From an uncultured Clostridia bacterium (GTDB lineage Bacteria; Bacillota; Clostridia; Oscillospirales; Acutalibacteraceae), in contig CANBJR010000011.1 in assembly GCA_947369085.1 (NCBI GenBank), positions 1 to 63,057 on the forward strand: a DNA stretch of 63,057 bases, read 5' to 3'. This document shows, piece by piece, positions 46,399 through 53,915 of the stretch. Every line of letters begins with the position of its first letter. The stretch's first letter is position 1. A model generated the notes under the pieces. The model was not told the DNA's origin, did not search any database, and saw only the letters and a program-made list of their open reading frames with translations. A program made the translations under genes and the position numbers.

Positions 46399-46413
46399 CT
46401 AATGCTTATATTT

Positions 46414-46450
46414 AAACAGGGATTATCCGAATGGATAATCCCTGTTTTTT
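46414..46450. terminator. Bidirectional terminator between nrdG and the TPM gene
   Basis: A perfect 15-bp stem AAACAGGGATTATCC / GGATAATCCCTGTTT with a GAAT loop; T tract on the plus strand and A-to-T tract on the minus strand. Confidence 0.92.
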
Positions 46451-46476
46451 ACAGTTTTTATATATGTCGGCTTTTT

Positions 46477-47295
46477 CTAAAACTTGCCGCCTCCGCCGCC
46501 GTGGCTTGTTCCTGATGATGAACTGTGCGTACTGCTACCACCAGAAGAACCTTCGTTCTTAGGTCTTGCAGTTTTATTAACGGTACGGTACAGGAACATA
46601 TCTCGGCTTTCGGTTATGTTCATACTGCCGCTTTTAACATAGTCGTTAGCCGCTGACTGATAACGCACAGTTTTAAGCTTGCCTATCATCACAGAAACAA
46701 CGATTAATGCTATAACTAATCCGATAACAATAGATATGGGAAACCACACAAGAGATAACGGCTCTTTTGGCAAATCATTATTATCATATGGTTCTCCGTC
46801 TTTTGCCTTGGTAATAAAGTCATCACACAATATTGCATAGGTGTGGAATGCATCTGCATAATCAGCATCTGACAGGTCTGGCGTCATCTGTTCGCCTATA
46901 TATTGAATGCCGGCATCTGTAAATGCAGTGATACCATAACCGCAGGTAGATATGTACCAGTCACGGTCTTCCATACTGATAAGCAACAGTAAACCGTCTT
47001 TATTTTCTCCATATCCGAAATTACATTGCTCATAAAACAGATCGGCATAATCTTGCACAGAATAGCCCTGCAAATCATCTGTAGTTGCAACAACTACATC
47101 CATATTCTGGCGCAAGCTGATTTCGTCCAGTTCCTCGATAAGCGCTGTTTCCTCACTTTCACTCAACAAATCAGCCATATCAATAACACGGTAGTATTCA
47201 TCGGAAAAGCCGTCGGCATCTGACGCAAACACTGAGGTCATTGTGCTAAAACAGAGGACAAGTACAAATAAAATAACAGTTAGTTTCTTTTTCAT
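46477..47295 (-). CDS. TPM domain membrane protein (YgcG/YdjH-like)
   Basis: A 272-aa protein with a signal peptide (residues 1-24), an extracytoplasmic TPM domain (YRVIDMADLLSESEETALIEEL to ~residue 170, with the WYISTCGYGITAFTDA core), one membrane helix (~185-207), and a glycine/serine-rich C-terminus ending SHGGGGGKF. TPM proteins handle membrane-protein or photosystem repair in other lineages; the bacterial role is membrane stress. AAGGAGGG precedes the ATG. Last gene of a four-gene operon with zinc-ribbon, SPFH and a small membrane protein. Confidence 0.88.
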   Translation of the reverse strand: MKKKLTVILFVLVLCFSTMTSVFASDADGFSDEYYRVIDMADLLSESEETALIEELDEISLRQNMDVVVATTDDLQGYSVQDYADLFYEQCNFGYGENKDGLLLLISMEDRDWYISTCGYGITAFTDAGIQYIGEQMTPDLSDADYADAFHTYAILCDDFITKAKDGEPYDNNDLPKEPLSLVWFPISIVIGLVIALIVVSVMIGKLKTVRYQSAANDYVKSGSMNITESRDMFLYRTVNKTARPKNEGSSGGSSTHSSSSGTSHGGGGGKF

Positions 47296-47308
47296 AACTC
47301 ACCCTCCT

Positions 47309-48403
47309 TTAAATAAGACCCATAAAATGAAGCAGCCATATAACTCCGTAAGCAACTACGCTAAACGCAGCTGTGAGCCCCAGCCCCCATCTGACAGCAG
47401 CCGCTTTGTCTACCGGTAAATTTCCGACAAATTTTCCGGTCTGTCCGTTCATAGCAAAGGTGAATTTTTCATCTTTCCATGTAGTGTTCAAAATCCATAC
47501 CGGATAAAGCGCATATTTCACCTTGCCGCTCGACAAATGAATGTTACTGTTTTCTGTAACTACGGTTGTATAGTTTTTTACCGTTTGAGCAAACGCTTCT
47601 TCGGTTGACTTCTTAACACGTTCATTGGCTCTCTGAACACTTTGGTCAGCATCCACATCGTACTTATCAGCCAGATAACCTGAAAGATATGCGGTTTGGA
47701 AATCTACAGCGTCTGAAATATTATAGGGTTCAATCGATTCCATAAGGTCGTCAGCCATTTTTGTCGATCCATCAACAGGAACATTTGCAAAACCGATGTT
47801 ACCGCCTCTATGAACCGAATAATGCTGTGTTTCGGTATAGTTGTAATTGCTGTCGCTCCAGCTGCGTACCTTTGTAGCACGGTAACGCACCTGTGCGCTG
47901 ACATCAGTATCAAACAGCCAAAACGGAACATACAATCCTTTGACTTCATCAATATGATTCTGATCCTTGAAGATTTTCGGCAACAGTCGTTTTTTTGACA
48001 AATGTTTTGTAAGTCCTGCCTTTGCCGCATTTTTATCCAGTTTGAACGGAATTACAATATCCGGTTTTAATGCGCCCGAAAACTGTCCGCTCAATACAAC
48101 AGGGTTACCGCAGAATGGACATTCGGTAGCCGCCATGTTTTCATCACCAACAATTTCGCCGCCGCAAGATTTGCAAATATAAGTACGCAAGCCGTCTGCT
48201 TCGCCCTCTTGCCACTCTGTTCCTGCATTGCTTTCCCACTGCATATCGTCAGCTTTATCGTTTTGCAACTCGTTGTCATAGCCTTTTAGAGTTTCCATCT
48301 CAAACTCTGTGTCGCAGTAAGGACACTTCATTTTTTGAATATTACTGTCAAAAACTATGGCTCCACCACAACAGGGACATTTATACTCTTGTATTGCTGC
48401 CAT
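47309..48403 (-). CDS. Zinc-ribbon membrane protein (YdjG-like)
   Basis: A 364-aa protein with two N-terminal zinc ribbons (CPCCGG...CPYC, residues 9-30; CKSCGG...CPFC, ~77-98), a central beta-rich domain, and a C-terminal pair of membrane helices near residues 335-360. This is the YdjG layout. In Bacillus, YdjG and YdjH recruit the SPFH protein YdjI to the membrane. Order here is membrane protein, SPFH, zinc ribbon, TPM, with no pspA copy in the window. Confidence 0.82.
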   Translation of the reverse strand: MAAIQEYKCPCCGGAIVFDSNIQKMKCPYCDTEFEMETLKGYDNELQNDKADDMQWESNAGTEWQEGEADGLRTYICKSCGGEIVGDENMAATECPFCGNPVVLSGQFSGALKPDIVIPFKLDKNAAKAGLTKHLSKKRLLPKIFKDQNHIDEVKGLYVPFWLFDTDVSAQVRYRATKVRSWSDSNYNYTETQHYSVHRGGNIGFANVPVDGSTKMADDLMESIEPYNISDAVDFQTAYLSGYLADKYDVDADQSVQRANERVKKSTEEAFAQTVKNYTTVVTENSNIHLSSGKVKYALYPVWILNTTWKDEKFTFAMNGQTGKFVGNLPVDKAAAVRWGLGLTAAFSVVAYGVIWLLHFMGLI

Positions 48404-48525
48404 TTCTTATCTCCTTATATTTTACCAAATAGGTTATGCTATCGGGGCGGTAAATTGAAATTAACTCTGTTTCTATTTCGTCACACAACCCCGTAACAGA
48501 ACCCTCTCATAATCTGTAGCTATAA

Positions 48526-49863
48526 TTACTTGATGTCGTTTTCGTCAAATTTATCGCCGCACTCAGGGCAGAACTTAGGCGGATTTTTAGGGTCTTCGGG
48601 TTCCCAACCGCATTTATCACAACGATATAACGGCGCACCCTCAGGTTTCTTAGCTCCACAGTTCTGACAGAACTTTCCTTTATTTACTGCACCGCATGAG
48701 CAGGTCCAGCCGTCATTATTTGCAGGCTTAGGTGAACCGCACTCAGGGCAGAATTTACCTACTGCCGTTGCACCACAAGAGCATTTCCAGCCATCAGCCG
48801 CAGGCGCTGCCTGTGCAGACTGCTGTTGCTGTGCCATTTGCTGCTGTGCGCCCATATTATACATATTCTGTGCAGCACCAAAGCCACCCTGGCCGCCCAT
48901 TCCGACCATGCCCATGCCCATAAATCCGGTCATGGCACCTGATGAGTTGCCTGCGGCAGTCTGCATAGCTTCTGCAGTAGCATCGGTCATTCTGCCAGCC
49001 ATTGTCATAGGACTTGCACCGTATGCCGCAGCATCTTCAAGCTCGTTGATCTTCTTTATATCTTCGTCTGTCAGTGTGATTGGACTAAGTGTAATTGTGC
49101 CGACAGAAATGCCTCTGTTTTCAAGCCACTCTTGCTTGAGCGCACTGTTCATTGCCTCTTTAAGCTCTTTTGCCTTTGCCGGAATTTGAGCAGGCTTTAA
49201 CTCCTGTGCGGCAAGCTCACCCATTGCAGGTTGGAGGGCGTCAACAAATTCCGCTTTTAACTGACCGTTAATCTGATCTGTTTTATACTCATCTTCGACA
49301 TTACCGCACAAACGGGTGTAAAAAAGCAGTGGGTTTGTAATCATATAGGTATATGTACCGTTACAGCGAACCTGAACCGTTCTACTGAGGTTAATGCTTT
49401 TTTTGGTTACTTCAAATAAAATAGGATTAGGCGTGCCGAATAAGTTGCCAATAATTTCCTTTGTGTTGAAATAATACACACGCTGGTCTTTGCCTGTATC
49501 GCCGCCATATGCAAAACGCTTTCCGACAAGACGGAATGTTTCTATGATACTGTTTCCCAGACTGCCTGAGAAAATAGACGGCTCGGTGGATCTGTCGTAA
49601 GTAAATTCGCCAGGCTCGGCGCAAACTTCAACAACCTTGCCTTGCTCAACGATAATCATACACTGACCATCGGCAACGGCAATACCCGATCCGTTTGAAA
49701 TGATGTTATCGTTTCCTTTTGTGTTTGAAGAACGTCCGCTCGTACGCTTCTGTCCTTTTCTCATAAGAACATCGTTTGGAAGTGAATCACAATAGAAAAA
49801 TTCCTTCCACTGATCGGCAAGAGTGCCGCCTAATGCTCCGATTCCTGCTTTAATAAGTCCCAT
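48526..49863 (-). CDS. SPFH domain protein with three C-terminal zinc ribbons (YdjI-like)
   Basis: A 445-aa protein. The N-terminal SPFH/prohibitin-type domain covers ~residues 25-240, with a helical segment after it. A Gly/Met/Gln-rich linker leads to three zinc ribbons: CSCGATAVGKFCPECG, CSCGAVNKGKFCQNCG and CDKCGW...CPECG. SPFH proteins build membrane rafts or rings; the ribbons may bind the neighbouring zinc-ribbon partner. AAAGGAG precedes the ATG. Second gene of the operon. Confidence 0.9.
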   Translation of the reverse strand: MGLIKAGIGALGGTLADQWKEFFYCDSLPNDVLMRKGQKRTSGRSSNTKGNDNIISNGSGIAVADGQCMIIVEQGKVVEVCAEPGEFTYDRSTEPSIFSGSLGNSIIETFRLVGKRFAYGGDTGKDQRVYYFNTKEIIGNLFGTPNPILFEVTKKSINLSRTVQVRCNGTYTYMITNPLLFYTRLCGNVEDEYKTDQINGQLKAEFVDALQPAMGELAAQELKPAQIPAKAKELKEAMNSALKQEWLENRGISVGTITLSPITLTDEDIKKINELEDAAAYGASPMTMAGRMTDATAEAMQTAAGNSSGAMTGFMGMGMVGMGGQGGFGAAQNMYNMGAQQQMAQQQQSAQAAPAADGWKCSCGATAVGKFCPECGSPKPANNDGWTCSCGAVNKGKFCQNCGAKKPEGAPLYRCDKCGWEPEDPKNPPKFCPECGDKFDENDIK

Positions 49864-49900
49864 AATGTGACTCCTTTCATAGTTAATTATTTTTTATTAT

Positions 49901-50188
49901 TTAAAAATGTTTATTGATTTTTGACGAATTTCCAACAGAATAAGGGTTTTTATTCTCTTTCGGCGGGTCTGGCGTATTACTGCATTTGCCAGCCCAACCT
50001 ACGAAATACATCCAAAGTATGATGCCGAGAATCCAAACACCGAAAGCAATTACTGCCCACCAAACAGACCAGCCGAGCCAAAAATGCAGAGCAAGCAAAA
50101 TTGCGGCAGGAATTAACCCTTCCAAATTAAGAAGCATATTGAAAAGCAGACAGAGGAAAAAGTTCCCGCTTCGTTTTGTCCTTCGCAT
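49901..50188 (-). CDS. Small two-helix membrane protein, first gene of the SPFH operon
   Basis: About 95 aa with two hydrophobic segments (LLFNMLLNLEGLIPAAILLALHFWLGW and WWAVIAFGVWILGIILWMYFV) and a polar, proline-rich C-terminal tail. No family name recognised; its place before the SPFH gene suggests a partner role. Start 50188 follows GAGGTG; an in-frame GTG five codons upstream lies within that site. Confidence 0.7.
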   Translation of the reverse strand: MRRTKRSGNFFLCLLFNMLLNLEGLIPAAILLALHFWLGWSVWWAVIAFGVWILGIILWMYFVGWAGKCSNTPDPPKENKNPYSVGNSSKINKHF

Positions 50189-50336
50189 TAATTGACACCT
50201 CACAAATTCATATTTGTATATCCGGTTTTTTAGAACATAAGATATTGAAGATACTATTTACTCAATTATATTATACTGTACTTTTATATTTATCCCTACC
50301 AACAATGGTAAACGTTTGTTAATTTTTTCGTATTAC

Positions 50337-50365
50337 ATTATAACATAAATCTCCAAAATTTTCAA
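50337..50365 (-). promoter_or_regulatory. Promoter of the SPFH/TPM operon
   Basis: Minus strand TTGAAA (50360-50365), 17-bp spacer, TATAAT (50337-50342) with an upstream TG (extended -10). The leader is about 140 nt. The 244-bp gap between this operon and the MATE gene holds nothing else I recognise. Confidence 0.6.
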
Positions 50366-50432
50366 TCTGTTTCAGCCATTTTGCTTTATTGTTATAAAAA
50401 ATTGCTTTATTCGTCTGTCTATAGAGGTATCG

Positions 50433-51743
50433 CTATAAATCTTTATTTTTCTTTTTACAATATCTTAGAAAAAATACCAAAAGCAAGAATATCCAAGAAA
50501 ATGCTTCTGCATAAGCGATAACCATATTGTTAAAAACGCCCTCAAATGCATACGAGCAAACTATACGAACACCAAGCGAACAAATTCCTATTATGCCCGA
50601 AAACAACATATCCGCTGTTCCTTCCAAATATCCTTTTATACTCATTGAAATACCGAATATTACATAAAAAAGCGAAATCGTTTTAAAGAATTCATCGCCG
50701 ATTGCCACCGCCTCGCTTGTCAGTCCAAACATTGAAAGAAGCATATTTCCAGTAAGTAAGATTACTATTGTTAATCCAACAGACATAGCTGCCATCAATA
50801 TTGTGCCGATATGAAATGCCTTTTTTGCAGATTTACTGTTGCCTGCTCCTGTTTCCTGAGCAACAATAGTTGAAATTGCCGTACTGAAATTTAAAATTGG
50901 GAGCAGCAAAACCGAATCAACACGATAAGCTGTAGTAATTGCGGCAACAGTCTGTTCTCCAAAACCATTCATAAACCTTTGCAGGAAAATATTGCCCACA
51001 GATGTCACGCTGCTCTGCACCGCAGGAGGAAGTGCATATTTTCCTCCGATTTTTATTGAATTTAAAAGTTTATCCCTATGGGACAGCGAAAATCGCAGTT
51101 GTGGATATTTTTTTACTGTAAACACTATGATATATACCGTCATTGCTATTTGCGAAATAACCGTTGCTACAGCGGCACTCCAAACACCGAAACCACATAA
51201 GGCTATAAACACATAATCAAGCAATCCGTTTATGACAGATGAAATCAGTACGGATATAAAAGGAGCTTTACTGTTTCCCATTCCACGAAGTGCGGCTGAA
51301 TAAGTGTCATAAACAGAAATAAAAGGAATACCTATAAAAATTACAATCAAATAATCTTTTGCATAATCAAACAAATGCTTTGGCGTATCCAATAGTTTTA
51401 AAATCGGGACGGATAATATCATTCCTAAAACAGAAATCACCGTAAAAATTACACCTAATAACATACTATAATCTGCTAACAGACATGCGTTTTTTGATGT
51501 TTCTCCCCTACCGTATTGCTGTGCAAATAATACCGATAATCCAGATGTAAAGCCAAAAATGACAGTTACAAATAAATTATATAGCGATGTTGTCGCACCA
51601 ACTCCGGCAAGTGCTGATTCTCCGATTACATTACCCACTATTAAAGCGTCAACCCAATTAAAAAGCTGTTGCAATAATCCGCTTAGTATAAGCGGAATTG
51701 AAAATGCAATTAGCTTTTTTAACATCTGCCTTGAAGTGTTCAT
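50433..51743 (-). CDS. MATE family multidrug efflux transporter
   Basis: About 436 aa with 12 hydrophobic segments. The N-terminal IPLILSGLLQQLFNWVDALIVG-type segment and the repeated MGNSKAPF/ATTSLYN regions are typical of NorM/DinF-like MATE exporters, which use sodium or proton gradients to expel cationic drugs. Start 51743: GGAGG lies 5 nt upstream. The in-frame extension to 51800 is a read-through of the leader hairpin and is not coding. It sits behind an attenuator-like leader, and a broken paralogue lies upstream. Confidence 0.9.
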   Translation of the reverse strand: MNTSRQMLKKLIAFSIPLILSGLLQQLFNWVDALIVGNVIGESALAGVGATTSLYNLFVTVIFGFTSGLSVLFAQQYGRGETSKNACLLADYSMLLGVIFTVISVLGMILSVPILKLLDTPKHLFDYAKDYLIVIFIGIPFISVYDTYSAALRGMGNSKAPFISVLISSVINGLLDYVFIALCGFGVWSAAVATVISQIAMTVYIIVFTVKKYPQLRFSLSHRDKLLNSIKIGGKYALPPAVQSSVTSVGNIFLQRFMNGFGEQTVAAITTAYRVDSVLLLPILNFSTAISTIVAQETGAGNSKSAKKAFHIGTILMAAMSVGLTIVILLTGNMLLSMFGLTSEAVAIGDEFFKTISLFYVIFGISMSIKGYLEGTADMLFSGIIGICSLGVRIVCSYAFEGVFNNMVIAYAEAFSWIFLLLVFFLRYCKKKNKDL

Positions 51744-51763
51744 TCTTACCTCCAAAACAAAAA

Positions 51764-51820
51764 GGTGCTCTAAGCTACCGTACAGCAACAGCCGTACCAC
51801 AGGGGTAACTTTAGAACGCC
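51764..51820 (-). promoter_or_regulatory. Terminator-like hairpin in the MATE leader (attenuator)
   Basis: On the minus strand GGCGTTCTAAAGTTACC (51804-51820) pairs with GGTAGCTTAGAGCACC, allowing wobble; an inner stem TACGGC-TGTT-GCTGTA closes the top. A T tract (TTTTTGTTTT) follows and runs straight into the GGAGG of the pump gene. In this form transcription should stop before the gene, so some signal must prevent folding. The 12-codon ORF just upstream could supply it. Confidence 0.7.
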
Positions 51821-51834
51821 TCTTTAATGTTTTA

Positions 51835-51873
51835 TTAAGTTTTCTGTGCTAAGCCATTAATTTTGACACACAT
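51835..51873 (-). CDS. Leader peptide of the MATE attenuator
   Basis: A 12-codon ORF (MCVKINGLAQKT) starts about 15 nt after the probable transcript start and ends 15 nt before the terminator hairpin. No strong ribosome binding site is visible. Its codons 7-10 (GGCTTAGCAC) resemble the 3' arm of the terminator and could pair with the 5' arm instead, giving an antiterminator. A stalled or absent ribosome would then alter pump expression. Confidence 0.45.
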   Translation of the reverse strand: MCVKINGLAQKT

Positions 51874-51894
51874 ATTTTTATAATTGTTTGTTTT

Positions 51895-51923
51895 ATTATA
51901 CTCATTTTTGAAGTACGAGTCAA
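51895..51923 (-). promoter_or_regulatory. Promoter of the MATE gene leader
   Basis: Minus strand TTGACT (51918-51923), 17-bp spacer, TATAAT (51895-51900): a strong sigma-A promoter. The leader to the ATG would be about 145 nt. Confidence 0.75.
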
Positions 51924-51929
51924 TATCCC

Positions 51930-53340
51930 TCACGCAAGGCTTTTTTCCTTAGCCTGCTGTTTTTTGTAAAACCGGCGAGAAGGGTGATAACAAATTACTG
52001 CAATCAAAATCAAAAAAGTAGTTACAGCAATTATGATTGGATATCCAATCATAATTGTTTCAAATGTTTGGCTGTGCGGAAAAACCAGCTGAATCCAAGC
52101 AATACGAACACCGCATACACCGAGAGTTGTTAAGAGTGCAGGCACAAACGAGATACCGAATCCTCTAAGATATCCGGACATAACTTCATAGAGCAGTGTG
52201 AATATGTGTGAAATCATTATAATCATCAGACGAATGTAGCCAATGGCAACAACCTTAGAATCATTATTGAAAATAGCAAGTAAGGATTTGCCAAAAATAA
52301 TATCAGCACAACCGCTACTGACAATACAAGAAATCCCTCTAAAAGACTGAGTTTCAGCGTCTTTTTGCACCTTTGTAAATTGCTTGCGCCATAATTCTGT
52401 CCAACAAACGTTGTGCATGCCTGACTGAACGAATTGAGAAGATTGTAGCTAATAATTTCAATATTGAACGCTGCGCTTGATGCAGCCATTACCACCGTTC
52501 CAAGACTGTTGATGGCAGATTGAATCACAATATTAGAAACAGAAAATACCGCACTTTTAATACCAGCCGGAAGCCCGATTTTTAAAATTCGCTTTAAACT
52601 TTCTATGTCAATTCGCAGACACCGAGGTTCTACATGAATTTCTTTGTACGTCTAAGGCTGCGATATAGAATAGCTGAACTAATTGCATTCGAAGTGACTG
52701 TTGCAATCGCAACTCCATCTACTGTCATATGTAAAACAGCGACAAAGAATAAGTTTAATATAACATTTATCACGCCGGAAGATGCCAATGCGAGCAATGG
52801 GATTTTTGTTTCGCCTACACTGCGAAATATTGCAGCTTCAAAGTTGTATAAAAGAATAACCGGCATACCCAACAGATAAATCTGCAGATACATAAGTGCC
52901 GACGGAAAAACATCCTCCGGTACACGGAGCATTTCAAGAATTGGGTTAGCCATAATTTCACCGAGAACCGCAATGAATATGCCGCCGAGAACTGCCACAA
53001 TAATCGATGTATGTACGGTTTTTTGCACAGAGTCCTTATCATTTCTGCCGATAGCATTTGCAATTACCACCGTGGCGCCCAGCGAAACTCCAACAAATAA
53101 ATTGACGAGTAGACCGATAACCGGACTGTTTGCCCCCACCGCAGCAACTGCTATCATTCGTCCGTCGCCGGTAAAATTACCAACCACAGCAATATCTGAC
53201 GCATTAAATAACTGCGCTAATATTGCCGTTGCCGCAACCGGCATAGCAAATTGCAGGAGTCCTTTCCAAATAGAGCCGTTTAAAATATCAATTTGCTGTT
53301 TTTTTGATTTTGTTTTTAACTTCAGATACCTCTTTTTCAT
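51930..53340 (-). pseudogene. MATE transporter gene broken by two frameshifts
   Basis: Three minus-strand frames together give one MATE protein of about 460 aa. Frame 1 (start near 53340) covers the first half and stops at 52630. The continuation (EPRCLRIDIESLKRILKIG) is in another frame, as if one A were lost in an AAAG run near 52640. That frame fails near 52293, where a run of five A (T on the minus strand) appears one base short; the rest (IIFGKSLLAIFNND onward) is in a third frame to 51930. Each lesion is a single base in a homopolymer, so either decay or sequencing error is possible. It would be an intact paralogue of the pump at 50433 if corrected. Confidence 0.8.
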
Positions 53341-53915
53341 TTTGCTCTTTAAATCATAATCAAAAAGCAAATACCTGTAAACTATCAGTTGTCATAGTTT
53401 CAGATAATGATAAAATGTTCTACAATACATTTGATGTGTGAGTATGGATGTAAAAATTAGCAACAGCCACTACCCCTGTAGGAATATCATTAATTAAACG
53501 GCACAGGATTTCTGTGCCGTTTAGTCAACTTTCTGTCATTTTGGATGTGAATTGGGCGTAAAAACAATAATGCATTACCTTTAAACGCCCGATTTTAAGC
53601 CATTTTACTTATCCAGTGACTTCATTGTCGGGATTTCCAAGTAACTTGTCAGCCAAATTCTGCGAGTGCTCGATAACTTCAGATGATACTGTTTATTGTA
53701 CCCCTGCGTGGTACGCTAAAGTCAGCTTATTTAAGATATCCGCATTATTATTGGTTTAAGTTGTGGTTTAAATTGGATTAAGCTTATCACAAACAAAAAG
53801 CCACAGAAAAATAAAATATAAGAAACACGTTAACTGAGTAATTTGTTTTTTATCAGTATAATTCAAAAGACTTGAAAAATCAAGTGCTTTCAGTGAACCG
53901 GAAATTAACAACTTA
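53341..53915. other. 575-bp gap with hairpins and leader-like fragments
   Basis: No convincing gene. It holds an 11-bp perfect inverted repeat (53496-53522), a segment at 53459-53480 whose minus strand (GGCTGTTGCT) matches the MATE attenuator loop, a related segment TACCCCTGCGTGGTACG at 53700-53716 on the plus strand, and a pair of motifs (ATTGGGCGTAA at 53551; TTTAAACGCCC at 53580) like the Fic operator. A 25-codon minus-strand frame ending near 53615 has no start and may be a gene remnant. Confidence 0.5.
53496..53522. terminator. Hairpin between the broken MATE gene and the zinc-repeat gene
   Basis: AAACGGCACAG / CTGTGCCGTTT perfect stem, 5-nt loop. The minus strand continues AATTAATG. 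It could stop transcripts arriving from the zinc-repeat gene. Confidence 0.6.

Noticed and set aside
51744..51800. 19-codon N-terminal extension of the MATE gene from GTG 51800
   Set aside because: It is a translation of the leader hairpin; GGAGG is placed for ATG 51743, and the extension has no site.
53611..53700. Minus-strand frame resembling a small protein's C-terminus (SSEVIEHSQNLADKLL)
   Set aside because: A stop codon stands directly before it and no start exists; at most a remnant with a loose likeness to Spo0E-type peptides.
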